From contig DASUCV010000023.1 in the NCBI GenBank assembly GCA_036275915.1, positions 1-64,000 on the forward strand: 64,000 nt of DNA, given 5' to 3'. The position numbers were made by a program, and so were the translations under genes. Below are positions 16,034 through 25,072 of the stretch, piece by piece. Within the stretch, counting starts at the first letter, position 1. The number at the start of each line of letters is the position of its first letter. This DNA comes from Candidatus Polarisedimenticolaceae bacterium. Its GTDB lineage: Bacteria > Acidobacteriota > Polarisedimenticolia > Polarisedimenticolales > DASRJG01. The notes beneath the pieces are model-generated. The model was not told the DNA's origin, ran no database searches, and worked only from the letters and a program-made list of their open reading frames with translations.

Positions 16034-17101
16034 TTAGTGCCGGAGAATCCGATCGATGACGGCGAGGAGGCCACGGATTTCCCACTCCTGTGTGTCGCCC
16101 ATGTGGGCGATGCGGAAGGTCTTCTCTTTGAGGTCGCCGTACCCGTTCGAGATGGCGGCCCACTGCTTACCGAGCTCCTTGTTGAGGCCGGCGACCGAGA
16201 TCCCCCGCGTGTTCGTGATGCAGGTGAGCGTCGGCGACTCGTAGCCCTCTTCGGCGAAGACGGCGAAGTGCCGCAGCGCCCAGTCCCGGACGATCCGCGC
16301 GAGCCCCTCGTGCCGCGCGTAACGGGCGGCCGGGGTCTCGGCGAGGATGTCGTCGAGCTGCGCGTCGAGCGCCTGGATCTGCGGGATCGCGGGGGTCGCG
16401 GGCGTCTGCTGCCGCTCGTGGTACTTGAGCATGTCGAGGAAGTCGAAGTAGTAGCCGCGATTCGGGATCGTCTTCGCCTTGTCGAGCGCGCGCGACGAGA
16501 CCGACGCGACGGTGAGCCCCGCCGGCAGCGCGAACGCTTTCTGGAGGCCGGCGAGACAGACGTCGATCCGCCACTCGTCGACCGGGATTCTCGAGCCCGC
16601 CATCGAGGAGACGGCGTCGACGAGGAAGCTGACGTCCGGGTACTTGCGGAGGACCGCCGCGATCTCGTCGAGGCGGTTCAGCACCCCGGTCGAGGTCTCG
16701 TTGTGGACGACGGTGATCGCGTCGAAGCCGCCCTTGGCGAGCTCGCGGTCGATCATCTCGGCGGTGATCGCCTTCCCCCACGGCACCTGCAAGGGAACCG
16801 CGGTCTTGCCGTTCGACGTGGCGACCTTGAGCCAGCGGTCGGAGAAGGCGCCCTGCATGCAGCAGAGCACCCGCTCGCGCACGCAGTTGCGGATCGCGGC
16901 CTCCCACACGCCGGTCGAGGAGCAGGTGAAGAGGAAGACCGGATCCTTCGTCTCGAGAAGCTGCTGGAGCTTCGGAATCACACGTCCGTAGAGATCCTTG
17001 AACTCGTCGCCGCGATGGCCGATCTGCGGCTTCGCGAGCGCGGCGAGGTTCTCGGTGCGGACCTCCGTCGGCCCCGGAATGAACAGGCGCTTGTGCGGCA
17101 T
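16034..17101 (-). CDS. Class V aminotransferase, probable phosphoserine aminotransferase (AGXT-like type)
   Basis: The 355-residue PLP enzyme begins KRLFIPGPTEV, typical of alanine-glyoxylate/serine-pyruvate aminotransferases. It carries FTCSSTGVWEAAIRN, FLVDAVSSMAG (cofactor Asp) and CLAGLQKAFALPAGL with the PLP lysine. Its stop is one base from the GTG of serA. In several phyla this aminotransferase type replaces SerC, so conversion of 3-phosphohydroxypyruvate to phosphoserine is the likely reaction. Alanine-glyoxylate transamination is the alternative. ATG at 17101 follows GGGGAG by 6 bases. A small CCCCC-GAAA-GGGGG hairpin sits at 17106-17119 in the leader. Confidence 0.75.
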   Translation of the reverse strand: MPHKRLFIPGPTEVRTENLAALAKPQIGHRGDEFKDLYGRVIPKLQQLLETKDPVFLFTCSSTGVWEAAIRNCVRERVLCCMQGAFSDRWLKVATSNGKTAVPLQVPWGKAITAEMIDRELAKGGFDAITVVHNETSTGVLNRLDEIAAVLRKYPDVSFLVDAVSSMAGSRIPVDEWRIDVCLAGLQKAFALPAGLTVASVSSRALDKAKTIPNRGYYFDFLDMLKYHERQQTPATPAIPQIQALDAQLDDILAETPAARYARHEGLARIVRDWALRHFAVFAEEGYESPTLTCITNTRGISVAGLNKELGKQWAAISNGYGDLKEKTFRIAHMGDTQEWEIRGLLAVIDRILRH

Positions 17102-17138
17102 CGGCTCCCCCGAAAGGGGGCGCACTGTAGCACCGAGG

Positions 17139-18065
17139 CTACGACTTGGCCGCGACGCCGCCTTGCGCGCGCTCGATGACCGCGTCGAGCCACGAGAGGA
17201 ACTCGTCGGGGCTCATGACGCCGGTGTTGCGCGCGACCTCATGACCGGTCCCATCGACGACGACGATCGTCGGATAGACCTCGATCCCGTAGCGAAGGGC
17301 GAGATCGACGCCCTTCAAGCCGCCGCGGTCGACCGTCTCTTCGGCATCGACGCGCACGGGCACGACATCGCGCAGGCGATCCATGACCCGCGGGTCGTGG
17401 AACGTTCGCTTCTCCATGAGCTTGCAGGGCCCGCACCACGTCGCGTAGAAGTCGGCGACGATGAGCTTGCGCCCCGACTTCGCTTCCTTGATCCCCGACG
17501 CGAAATCGCGCCAGCTCAAACCCCCGGCCGGCGACGGCGCGGGCACCGGCTCCGTGCCGGCCGTTGCGGGCGACGAGGGAGAGCCGGGCACGCTGCCGAC
17601 GGCGATCGGCGCCGGCGCCGGCGTGCGGGCAGCCGCCCAGCCGAAGGCGCCGACGAACCCTGCGATGGCGGCGCAAGCGGCGCCGAGCAGCACGCGGCTC
17701 GCCGTCGAGGGGCGCGGCGCCGGACCCGGCGACGATGCGGGGTCGCGCTTCACGCGCCCGGTGAACGGGACGAAGAGGAAGACGGCGGCCACGCCCGAGG
17801 CGAGCATGACGAGGAGCGGGAAGACCGACCCGCGCGCCAGGAACGCGCCCGCGCCGATCCACGCGAACCACGCACCGACGAGGACCCCGAGCCAGCGGGC
17901 CCAGGGGCGGCCGATCAGGAGGCCGCCGGCGACCGAGACGCCGAGGACGATCAGGGAGGCGCCCTTGAGCATCGCCGGCGGGTTTCTGCTGAGCAGGAAC
18001 CCGATCCCCAGGAACGGGCCGAGGATGCCGAATGCGATCGCGCCGAAGAGGGAGCCGAACGCCAT
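17139..18065 (-). CDS. Membrane-anchored thioredoxin-like protein
   Basis: The first 110 residues of this 308-residue protein form four hydrophobic helices, and another helix lies at about 125-145. A Pro/Ala/Ser-rich linker leads to a thioredoxin domain (about 190-300) with FYATWCGPCKLMEKRTF, cis-proline YPTIVVVDG and the usual C-terminal helix. The CGPC site predicts disulfide reduction or isomerisation, probably outside the cytoplasmic membrane as in DsbD-like proteins. It precedes the serine genes on the same strand with 37 bases between. It starts 15 bases from the divergent M23 peptidase gene. The substrate is unknown. Confidence 0.75.
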   Translation of the reverse strand: MAFGSLFGAIAFGILGPFLGIGFLLSRNPPAMLKGASLIVLGVSVAGGLLIGRPWARWLGVLVGAWFAWIGAGAFLARGSVFPLLVMLASGVAAVFLFVPFTGRVKRDPASSPGPAPRPSTASRVLLGAACAAIAGFVGAFGWAAARTPAPAPIAVGSVPGSPSSPATAGTEPVPAPSPAGGLSWRDFASGIKEAKSGRKLIVADFYATWCGPCKLMEKRTFHDPRVMDRLRDVVPVRVDAEETVDRGGLKGVDLALRYGIEVYPTIVVVDGTGHEVARNTGVMSPDEFLSWLDAVIERAQGGVAAKS

Positions 18066-18080
18066 GCTAACGTCCTTTCC

Positions 18081-19004
18081 GTGAGCAGCCGACGTCCGTT
18101 TGTACCGTGCCTCGGCGCTTGGCGCAAGGGCGCGGCGTTCGTGCTCGCCGGTGCCGCGACGCTGTCCGACCCCGGGGTGTCACCTCACACCTTCGCCCGA
18201 GCCTACGCCCCCGGCGAGATCGTCAGGATCGAGGTGACGGCCGCGCCAGGCACGAAGGAGGTCCACGGGACGTTCGGAACGGCTCCCGTCGCCTTCGTTT
18301 CCAAGGACAAGGCCACATGGGTCGGCTGGGCGGTCATCCCGCTCGACGCGGCGCCCGGGGAGATCACCTACCGGGTCGAAGCCGGGAAGGCGTCGGCCAC
18401 GCGCGCGCTCACGGTCGAGGCGAAGAGCTTCCCGGAGCAGCGCCTCACGGTCGAGGAGAAGTTCGTGAACCCGCCCAAGTCGGTCGAGGCACGCATCGCG
18501 CGGGAGAAGAAGACGCTCGATGCGATCTACGCGCGCCGCACGGCGCTTCCCCCGCCCGGCGCGCCGTTCGTCCGTCCGGTTCCCGGCGACCCGACCTCGG
18601 AGTTCGGGACGAAGCGCTTCTTCAACGGCGAGGCGCGGGCGCCGCATCCGGGGATCGATCTCCACGCCGGCACCGGCACGCCGGTCCTCGCCGCCGGCCC
18701 GGGCAAGGTCGCGCTCGCGCAGGATCTCTACTACTCCGGCGGCACCGTCGTCATCGATCACGGCGGCGGCCTCTTCACGATCTACGGTCACCTGTCGAAG
18801 ATCGCCGCGAAGGCGGGCGCCTCGATCCGCGCCGGGGAGAGCGTCGGCCTCTCGGGCGCGACCGGGCGCGTGACCGGACCGCATCTTCACTGGGGGGCGC
18901 GCGTCGGCGGCACGATCTTCGACCCGCGCGGCCTCCTCGATCCGGCGCTCTTCGGGAGCGTCAGTCCCAGCTCCACCGCACCGGCCGCGACTCCAGGCGG
19001 GTAA
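18081..19004 (+). CDS. M23 family (LytM) metallopeptidase, secreted
   Basis: The 307-residue protein starts at GTG 18081 with a hydrophobic N-terminal segment (residues about 15-30) and a beta-rich domain of about 100 residues. The M23 domain (about 165-300) has HPGIDLHAGTGTPVLAAGPG (first zinc His and Asp) and HLHWGARV (last His), with the GHLSKI and GATGRVTGPH turns. Such enzymes cut peptidoglycan cross-links or act as activators of amidases. The helical stretch SVEARIAREKKTLDAIYARR precedes the catalytic part. It overlaps the convergent HExxH gene by 44 bases. The zinc ligands look complete, so an active enzyme is likely. Confidence 0.85.
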   Translation: MSSRRPFVPCLGAWRKGAAFVLAGAATLSDPGVSPHTFARAYAPGEIVRIEVTAAPGTKEVHGTFGTAPVAFVSKDKATWVGWAVIPLDAAPGEITYRVEAGKASATRALTVEAKSFPEQRLTVEEKFVNPPKSVEARIAREKKTLDAIYARRTALPPPGAPFVRPVPGDPTSEFGTKRFFNGEARAPHPGIDLHAGTGTPVLAAGPGKVALAQDLYYSGGTVVIDHGGGLFTIYGHLSKIAAKAGASIRAGESVGLSGATGRVTGPHLHWGARVGGTIFDPRGLLDPALFGSVSPSSTAPAATPGG

Positions 19005-20094
19005 CCAGCCGGTCGAGCGCCTCGAGATCCGCTCGGTTGAGCGACGCGCGACGTCTCGTGGCCGCACGAGCGAGCGCGCGATGCTCCCGCTCGGCGGCCG
19101 CGACGAGACGCCGCCCCGCCGGTGTGAGCCAGCCCTTGCGGCCGGCTTCACGAAGAGCCGGCATCACCATCGCGACGCTCGCCCGCTCCTCGAGGAGGCG
19201 CCGCGCGAGCCAACGGCGGCGCGGCGGGGCGAGCTTCAACTTCGAAGAGAGGACCGCCTCGAAGTACATCGCGCCTGCGGTGAAGGTGCAGACGGCGTGG
19301 ACCATTCCCCGGAGCGGCCGCCATTCTCGCCGCCACGGCGAGTAGAAGCGTAGATCCTCGGCTTTCGCCGAGACGAGCGGGCCCACCGCCTCGATCTCGT
19401 GGACGCGGATGTGGGTCGTCTCGTGGACGAGGTCCTCGGCGAGGCGGATCGCGGGACTGCTGTTGACGTTGATGTAGGCGATCCCGGGCTGCCGCGCGGA
19501 CGAATATGACACCGTCGCCCACGCGGTCACCGGAACGACCCTCCAGGTGCGCGCGCGGACCATCGCGGCGCCGGCGGGAAACGCGGCGTCGAGCAGGGCC
19601 ATCGCCTTCGCCACCCGGCGCGCGAACGCCGGGTCGGGCCCGGAATCGACGATCGCGAGCCCGCGCTCGACGAGAAGGCCGCCGATCTCCATCTCCGACG
19701 ATCCATGAGGAATTTTCGAGAGCTTCCCGAGGTTCGCGCGGACGGCTCGCTCGGCACGCTTCCGGAAATCCGGCGGGATACGCCCCTTCGGCGCCAGCCG
19801 CGCGAGGAGCCCGGCGTCGGCGACGAGATCCACGAGGCGCGAGCGGTCGCGGCCCCGCGCGGCCGCCGCGATCGCGAGCAGGTCCTCGACCTCCGCAAGC
19901 CAGGTGCGGAACCGCCCCGACGCCGGCTCGATCCCGGCAAACGAGGCACGCGCGGGAGCCCGGCCTTCGATCCGTCTCCACGCGGCGAGGGCAGTACCGA
20001 GACGCTTCGCCGCGTCGCGTGCGAGCGCTTCGCGGAGTGCGTCATCGGTGCCGTCGTCCTCAGGGACGAGTTTGCCGATGGCGTCGAGGCTCAC
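18961..20094 (-). CDS. HExxH-motif protein resembling aKG-HExxH peptide beta-hydroxylases
   Basis: This 377-residue protein has no signal peptide. The centre reads AYINVNSS, then DLVHETTHIRVHEIE (H224-E225-H228), SPWRREWRPLRGMVHAV (252-268) and an arginine-rich helical tail. The order HExxH, SPWR, RPxxGxxH matches the mod_HExxH group first noted as putative peptide-modification proteins and now described as 2-oxoglutarate-dependent peptide beta-hydroxylases. It could equally be a simple metallopeptidase-like fold. The GTG start is 24 bases downstream of the transketolase stop, so it is the last gene of an aminotransferase-transketolase operon. No substrate peptide is adjacent. The assignment rests on motif order only. 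Confidence 0.55.
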   Translation of the reverse strand: MSLDAIGKLVPEDDGTDDALREALARDAAKRLGTALAAWRRIEGRAPARASFAGIEPASGRFRTWLAEVEDLLAIAAAARGRDRSRLVDLVADAGLLARLAPKGRIPPDFRKRAERAVRANLGKLSKIPHGSSEMEIGGLLVERGLAIVDSGPDPAFARRVAKAMALLDAAFPAGAAMVRARTWRVVPVTAWATVSYSSARQPGIAYINVNSSPAIRLAEDLVHETTHIRVHEIEAVGPLVSAKAEDLRFYSPWRREWRPLRGMVHAVCTFTAGAMYFEAVLSSKLKLAPPRRRWLARRLLEERASVAMVMPALREAGRKGWLTPAGRRLVAAAEREHRALARAATRRRASLNRADLEALDRLVTRLESRPVRWSWD

Positions 20095-20118
20095 GTGGCG
20101 TGTGTAAGAAAAACTCGG

Positions 20119-22470
20119 TTACTGTCCCGGGATCGCGGCCACCACGTCGCGAAGCTTCTTCAGGCGCTCCGGCCGCTCCACGGCGAAGCGGCGAATCGCC
20201 TCGACGATGTGCGTGGGGCCGAGGTGCGCCTCGTCGACGACCTCGTCGACGGTGCCGCCGGTGCGCCAGCGGTTGTCCCAGTCCGACGAGAGCGAGTACG
20301 CGGCGACGACGGGGTTCGCGATCCAGTCGCGCATCGTCTTGAGGCTGCGGTTCGTGATGACCATCGCGTCCCAGCGCGCGGCGTCGCCGGCGACCCTCTG
20401 CCGGTACGCCTCGTCCTGGAGCGCGAAGAGCTGCGGGCTGATGACGGCGACGATGCGGACGTTCCAGCCTCCCTTGTCGATCTCGGGAAGCGATGCGACG
20501 AGGTTCGCCGTCGTCATCGTCCCCTGGACGAATACCGTTCCCGCGCACGGCGTGCCGGGCTTCGCCTCACGCAGGACGTAGGCGCCGCGCGCGGCGTCGA
20601 GGTGCGAGCCGAGCCCGAGCGCCGCGCGGTCGGGGATCGTCACCGCGGGCCGCGTGAGGTGCAGGGCGACGATCGGCGCCTTCTGCGCGAGCGCGGCGCC
20701 GAGCACCACGGGAACCTCGTTGTGCTCCCACGGGTGGAGGTCGATGACGTGCCCCTCGGGGAAGAGCTGCGTCACGTACGTCTCGAAGATGCCGAAGTGC
20801 GTACGCGAGTCTTCCGCGGTCTCGGGGCCCGAGTGGCCGGCGACCCAGAGCACCTTGCCCAGCTTCAGCTCGCAGTCCTGCGCGAGCTGCGAGAACAGGC
20901 GCATCGAGCCGTATTTCAGGTACGAGAACGAGCCGTAGGTCGAGCACGCGCCCCAGAACCCTTCGAACGAGTCGCGCGGCTCCGGCGCCAGGTTGACCGA
21001 AGCGAGGCCGACCATGAGCCCCGCGTTCGTGAACTCGGTGATCTGCTGCGGGAGCAGCGCGCCCCGAGGGTTCTTGTCGCGCTCGTACCAGCCCCAGCCC
21101 TTTTCGCCCTCGAAGTCCTTCGCGAAGCCCGCGATGTTCGTCGAGTCCGCCAGGTCCGCCGAGCACGCGATGAAGAGCGGCCGTCCGTAGTGCTTCTTGG
21201 CGTAGGTGTTGACCCACGCGCCCCAGGTCGCGAGCGCGGCGCGGTTGGGGTGCTTCTCGCCGGCCTTCTTGTAGAGCGACGCCGGGTAGCTCTTGTAGTC
21301 GTAGATCGCCCCATCGGAGAAGACGCCGGTCGCGGCGCCGCCGAGCCAGACGCTCGAGATCTTGTCGGGCACGGCGTCGGCAGCCTCGGTGAGACGGCGG
21401 CCGACGGTCTCGACGACCTCGGAGCGCGCATCGAGGATCGAGAACGCGAGCGCGAGGTTCGCCGCGGCCTGCGCGTTCCGCTCCTTCGCGTCGGCCGGAG
21501 CGGGCTGATCGACGCCCTGATACTCGATCCCGTATTTCTCCATGAACGCCTTGCGGTTCGCCCAGAACTCGGGCGCGTGCATCGGCCACGGCGTTCCGTG
21601 CGACTTGTTGTCGTACTTCCCGTAGCCGCGGCCCTTCCGCGTCTTGCCCCAGACCATCGTCGGTGTGGCGCCCGGGTTGTCGCCGCGCACGCCCTCGAGG
21701 ATCGCGCGGCAGATCTCGCCCCAGTCCGATCCCTGCTCGGTGCCGACGACCCGCCATCCGTACGGGGCGAACCAATCTACCGGCGTGCCGTGGACGACCG
21801 ACGAGCACGGGTTGTCGTCGATCCCGAAGTCGTTCCAGTCGACGAGGAACACGAGGTTCGAGAGCCCGAGCCCCCACGCGGAGTTCTTCGTCTCGTGAGA
21901 CGCGCCCGGCGTGAGCCCGCCCTCACCTTCGACGACGAAGACCTTCACCTCCGACGCGCCCGCGAGCTTGAGCGCGAGCGCCTCGCCGGCCGCCGGCGGC
22001 ATCCCGTGCCCCGAGGGGCCGGTGTTCCACTTCAGGAAGAGGGTCTTGCCCTCCATCTCGGCGTGGCCCGGCAAGCCGCCGCGGCGGCGCAAGTTGACGA
22101 GATCCTTGTAGGTCAGCGCCCACCTGCCGCCGTCGGGGAAGGCGGCGCCGTGACGCCGCGCGATCTCGTTCAGCGTCGCGAGGGTCGCGTAGATGAGCGG
22201 CACCGTATGGCCGGCGGAGAGCACGAACCGGTCGCCGTACGGGCGCCACGGCCGCAGGAGATCGAAGCGCATCGCCCCCGACAGCATCGTCGAGAGGAGC
22301 ATGTGGACCTTCGATCGCGAGCCGCCGGGGTGCCCCGACTGGCGGTAGTTCAACATCAGGTCGATCGACTCGTCGACGAGGTCTTTGACGACCTCCCACT
22401 GCGCGAACTCGCCTTGCGCCTTGGCGAAGAGCGTGTCGATGGCCTTCGGCGCTTCCGCGGCCCGGCTCAC
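20119..22470 (-). CDS. tkt: Transketolase
   Basis: This 783-residue thiamin-diphosphate enzyme transfers two-carbon units in the pentose phosphate pathway. Visible are SGHPGGSRSKVHMLLS near residue 45, the cofactor region GPSGHGMPPAAGEALAL, GEGGLTPGASHE, and VDWNDFGIDDNP at about 150-220. The pyrimidine-binding and C-terminal transketolase domains follow (GLASVNLAPEPRDSFEGF, HPWEHNEVPVVLGAAL). It is about 120 residues longer than E. coli TktA; the longer type is known in several phyla. The GTG start overlaps the TGA of the aminotransferase gene (GTGA), so translation is coupled. Confidence 0.92.
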   Translation of the reverse strand: MSRAAEAPKAIDTLFAKAQGEFAQWEVVKDLVDESIDLMLNYRQSGHPGGSRSKVHMLLSTMLSGAMRFDLLRPWRPYGDRFVLSAGHTVPLIYATLATLNEIARRHGAAFPDGGRWALTYKDLVNLRRRGGLPGHAEMEGKTLFLKWNTGPSGHGMPPAAGEALALKLAGASEVKVFVVEGEGGLTPGASHETKNSAWGLGLSNLVFLVDWNDFGIDDNPCSSVVHGTPVDWFAPYGWRVVGTEQGSDWGEICRAILEGVRGDNPGATPTMVWGKTRKGRGYGKYDNKSHGTPWPMHAPEFWANRKAFMEKYGIEYQGVDQPAPADAKERNAQAAANLALAFSILDARSEVVETVGRRLTEAADAVPDKISSVWLGGAATGVFSDGAIYDYKSYPASLYKKAGEKHPNRAALATWGAWVNTYAKKHYGRPLFIACSADLADSTNIAGFAKDFEGEKGWGWYERDKNPRGALLPQQITEFTNAGLMVGLASVNLAPEPRDSFEGFWGACSTYGSFSYLKYGSMRLFSQLAQDCELKLGKVLWVAGHSGPETAEDSRTHFGIFETYVTQLFPEGHVIDLHPWEHNEVPVVLGAALAQKAPIVALHLTRPAVTIPDRAALGLGSHLDAARGAYVLREAKPGTPCAGTVFVQGTMTTANLVASLPEIDKGGWNVRIVAVISPQLFALQDEAYRQRVAGDAARWDAMVITNRSLKTMRDWIANPVVAAYSLSSDWDNRWRTGGTVDEVVDEAHLGPTHIVEAIRRFAVERPERLKKLRDVVAAIPGQ

Positions 22471-23678
22471 CGTGCCGCCTTCTTCATGAAGTCGGCGATC
22501 CGCGAGAGGCCGTCGTCGATCGCCTGGAACGACGACGCGTAGGAGAACCGGATGTGCTGCCCTTCGCCCTGCACCGGCGTGCCGAAGTGGATGTCGGCGA
22601 GGACCGCGACGCCGGCCTCATGGAGGAGGCGTTTCCGGAACTCCTCGCTCGACGCGGCGCCGACGCGCTTGCACGCCTCGGTGACGTTCGGCCAGACGTA
22701 GAAGGCGCCGCCCGGCGACTGGCAGGTGAAGCCCGTCAGCGCGTTCAACCCCTTCACGATGCGATCGCGCCGCTCGAGGAAGACGTCGCGCATGCTTTCG
22801 GAGGTCGCCTGCGAAGCGTTCAGGGCCTCGACCGCCGCCCACTGATTCGGGTGCGGCGGGCACGAGTCGGTGTTCGTCACCCAGCGGGTGAAGACCGGCG
22901 CCAGCGCGCCGTTCGCCGCGTAGCCGATGCGCCAGCCGGTCATCGAGTACGTCTTCGACGCGGAGTCGGCGATGATCGTCCGCTCCTTCATCCCCGGCAT
23001 CGCCGCGATCGACTTGAAGACGCCGTCGTACACCAGCCCCGAGTAGACCTCGTCGGAGTAGATCCAGAGGTTCTCGTACTGGGAGCAGATCTTGGCGATC
23101 TCCTTGAGCTCGTTCTCCGAGAGCAGGTTCCCCGTCGGGTTACCCGGGCTGCAGAGGATGAGGAGGCGCGTCTTCGCGTTGATCTTCTTCTTCAGCTCGT
23201 CGAGGTCGAAGTTGAAGCCGCGCGCCTCGCGGAGCGGCAAGGGAACCGGAACGCCGCCGTGCGCCTTGATCTGCGCCTCGTAGATCGGGAAGCCGGGGTT
23301 CGGATAGACGACCTCGTGCCCTTCGCCCGGATCGATGACCGAGAGGATCGTGTAGCCGATGAACGGCTTGCCGCCGCAGCCGCAGACGACCTCGTCGGGG
23401 GTCACCGTCACGCCGCGCGTCCGCGTGAACGCCTTCGCGACCGCCTCGCGCAGCTCGGGGATGCCGGGAGAGGGCGTGTAGCCGGTCTTCCCCTCGGTGA
23501 TCGCCTTGATCCCGGCGAGGCGGATGTGATCGGGGGTGGGAAAGTCCGGCTGGCCGATGCAGAAGGAGACGATGCTCTTGCCCTCGGCCTGAAGCTTCGC
23601 CACCTCGCCCAGGACGACGAAGGCGTTCTCCGTGCCGAGCTCGCGGGACCTCTTCGAGATGGACAGCGTGGAAAGCAT
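22467..23678 (-). CDS. Class I/II pyridoxal-phosphate aminotransferase (aspartate aminotransferase-like)
   Basis: The 403-residue fold type I aminotransferase shows SFCIGQPDFPTPDH near residue 40, GYTPSPGIPELREAV, LCSPGNPTGNLLS, YSDEVYSGLVYDG and the PLP-lysine motif DSASKTYSMTGWRIGY, ending with HIRFSYASS. It belongs to the aspartate/alanine/methionine aminotransferase group; the exact amino donor cannot be read from sequence. ATG at 23678 is preceded by GAGGAGGG with 6 bases spacing, which rules out a longer in-frame start. It is the first gene of an operon with transketolase and the HExxH protein. Confidence 0.88.
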   Translation of the reverse strand: MLSTLSISKRSRELGTENAFVVLGEVAKLQAEGKSIVSFCIGQPDFPTPDHIRLAGIKAITEGKTGYTPSPGIPELREAVAKAFTRTRGVTVTPDEVVCGCGGKPFIGYTILSVIDPGEGHEVVYPNPGFPIYEAQIKAHGGVPVPLPLREARGFNFDLDELKKKINAKTRLLILCSPGNPTGNLLSENELKEIAKICSQYENLWIYSDEVYSGLVYDGVFKSIAAMPGMKERTIIADSASKTYSMTGWRIGYAANGALAPVFTRWVTNTDSCPPHPNQWAAVEALNASQATSESMRDVFLERRDRIVKGLNALTGFTCQSPGGAFYVWPNVTEACKRVGAASSEEFRKRLLHEAGVAVLADIHFGTPVQGEGQHIRFSYASSFQAIDDGLSRIADFMKKAAR

Positions 23679-23710
23679 CGTTCCCTCCTCACGAAAGCGC
23701 GTAGCGCGCG

Positions 23711-23740
23711 ATTGTAGTGAAAGGGGGAACGGGCGGGCAA
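23711..23740 (-). promoter_or_regulatory. Sigma70-type promoter of the aminotransferase-transketolase operon
   Basis: Read leftward: TTGCCC (23735-23740), an 18-base spacer, TACAAT (23711-23716). A small GCGCG/CGCGC hairpin (23698-23710) lies between it and the Shine-Dalgarno sequence. Confidence 0.6.
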
Positions 23741-23743
23741 CCG

Positions 23744-23830
23744 AGAGGGGACAGCTTCCGAAACGCAAACGGACTCGGAGAGGCCGGTAGCCTCCCCGAA
23801 TCCGTTCGAGTTTCGGAAGCTGTCCCCTCT
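23744..23830. repeat. Palindromic intergenic element R2
   Basis: Perfect 21-base inverted arms AGAGGGGACAGCTTCCGAAA(C) at 23744-23764 and 23810-23830 enclose a second imperfect hairpin. The left and right arms are identical to those of element R3 at 32240. The element ends 4 bases before the stop codon of the PDZ gene, so it forms the 3' end of that transcript. Confidence 0.85.
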
Positions 23831-23834
23831 GGGA

Positions 23835-24956
23835 TCAGACGCTGAGAAGCCCTCGAAGCGCGGTCGTGAGCGTTCCCAGACCGTGGCCCACGCCCAGGCC
23901 CAGGCCCTTTCGGCTCAGGGGCGCCAGCCTCGAGGCCCGGGGGCCCGTTGGCGGGTCTTCCTGCTCGTCGGTCTTCGGCAGGTTCGCCTTGAAATGCATC
24001 GACTTGTGGTCTCGCACGACGTCCATGTCGATCGTCTTCCCCTCGCGGTCTCGGATCGCGTCCATGAGATCGCCCGAGTCGGCGACCTTCGTGCCGTCGA
24101 TCGAGAGGACGAGATCACCCACGCGTAGGCCGGCTTTCTCCGCGGCGCTGCCGGGGAGCACCTTGCCGATGAGGACGCCGGAGTCCTTCGTGCCGCCGAG
24201 CGTCTCGCGAAGCTCCGGGGTCGTCTCGACCATCTCGACGCCGAGGAGCGGCTTGTTGTTGAAGCCGAGGAGGTAGTGGCGCCCACCGGGACCGACCTTG
24301 AACTTCCCCATCTGGCGGAGCTGGGGCATCGTCTTGTCGAGTTCCTTCAGGCTCTTCTCCACCGCCTTCTGCTGGTCCTCGCTCAGGGCGCCCCAATCGG
24401 TCGTCTTCCCGTTCCAGCTCCAGACCATCGGCTTGGGCCGATCGCCTATCGTGACCTGGAGCGAGACCGGCTTGCCGTCGCGCTTCACGTCGAGCTTGAT
24501 CTTGTCGCCCGGCTTCGCCGCGTGGATCTTCTCGGTGAGCTTGCCGGGGCCCCGGACGACTTCGCCGTTGAACCCGACGATGACGTCGCCCTCCTTGACG
24601 CCGGCCTTGTCCGCGGGCGAGCCGTCGATGACCATCTGGACGTACGCGCCGCCGTCGTCGCTCTTCGTGTACTCGCGGCTGTCGATCCCGAGGTAGCCGC
24701 CCTTGCCCTCGTCGCCGCTCAGCGCATCCTCGTACGCCATCTCCGCTTGGGCCTCCGGGCCGTCGCCCGACACGACGCGGATCACCTTGACGCCGTCGTC
24801 GCCGTTCGACTCGTAGACCTTGACTTTGCCGCTCTCGTCGTCCGCGAGCGTGTCCTTGCCGATCGCCAGGAACAGCCCGAACGCCAGGACACCCATTCCG
24901 GCCACCGAAGCCAGCACCGCGGCCTTCCACGAACGGCTCATCGTCTCGTCTCTCAT
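23835..24956 (-). CDS. Membrane-anchored protein with two PDZ domains
   Basis: The 373-residue protein has one N-terminal hydrophobic segment (about residues 10-32; signal anchor) and then PDZ 1 (about 85-165; GYLGIDS, SPADKAGVKEGDVIVGFNG). A helical linker rich in Lys/Glu follows, then PDZ 2 (about 225-320; LLGVEM, GSAAEKAGLRVGDLVLSIDG). There is no trypsin-like protease domain, so it is not HtrA; a scaffold or protease-adaptor role in the periplasm is inferred. ATG at 24956 has GGAG 9 bases upstream and is preferred over a GTG six codons earlier that contains this ribosome binding site. Confidence 0.8.
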   Translation of the reverse strand: MRDETMSRSWKAAVLASVAGMGVLAFGLFLAIGKDTLADDESGKVKVYESNGDDGVKVIRVVSGDGPEAQAEMAYEDALSGDEGKGGYLGIDSREYTKSDDGGAYVQMVIDGSPADKAGVKEGDVIVGFNGEVVRGPGKLTEKIHAAKPGDKIKLDVKRDGKPVSLQVTIGDRPKPMVWSWNGKTTDWGALSEDQQKAVEKSLKELDKTMPQLRQMGKFKVGPGGRHYLLGFNNKPLLGVEMVETTPELRETLGGTKDSGVLIGKVLPGSAAEKAGLRVGDLVLSIDGTKVADSGDLMDAIRDREGKTIDMDVVRDHKSMHFKANLPKTDEQEDPPTGPRASRLAPLSRKGLGLGVGHGLGTLTTALRGLLSV

Positions 24957-25072
24957 CACCCGCGTCTCCTTCACTTATTCGGCCCGGCCGGATCGCGACC
25001 GGACAACCCTTACTACGCACGGCCCCCGGAAAAGTCGATCCCGCGGGTAGGATGCGGTCCCAGGAGAAATCC

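Noticed and set aside
16033-16074. Longer ATG start for serA
   Set aside because: The added 14 residues are read from the end of the aminotransferase gene. GTG at 16032 directly follows its stop, and the dehydrogenase fold begins there.
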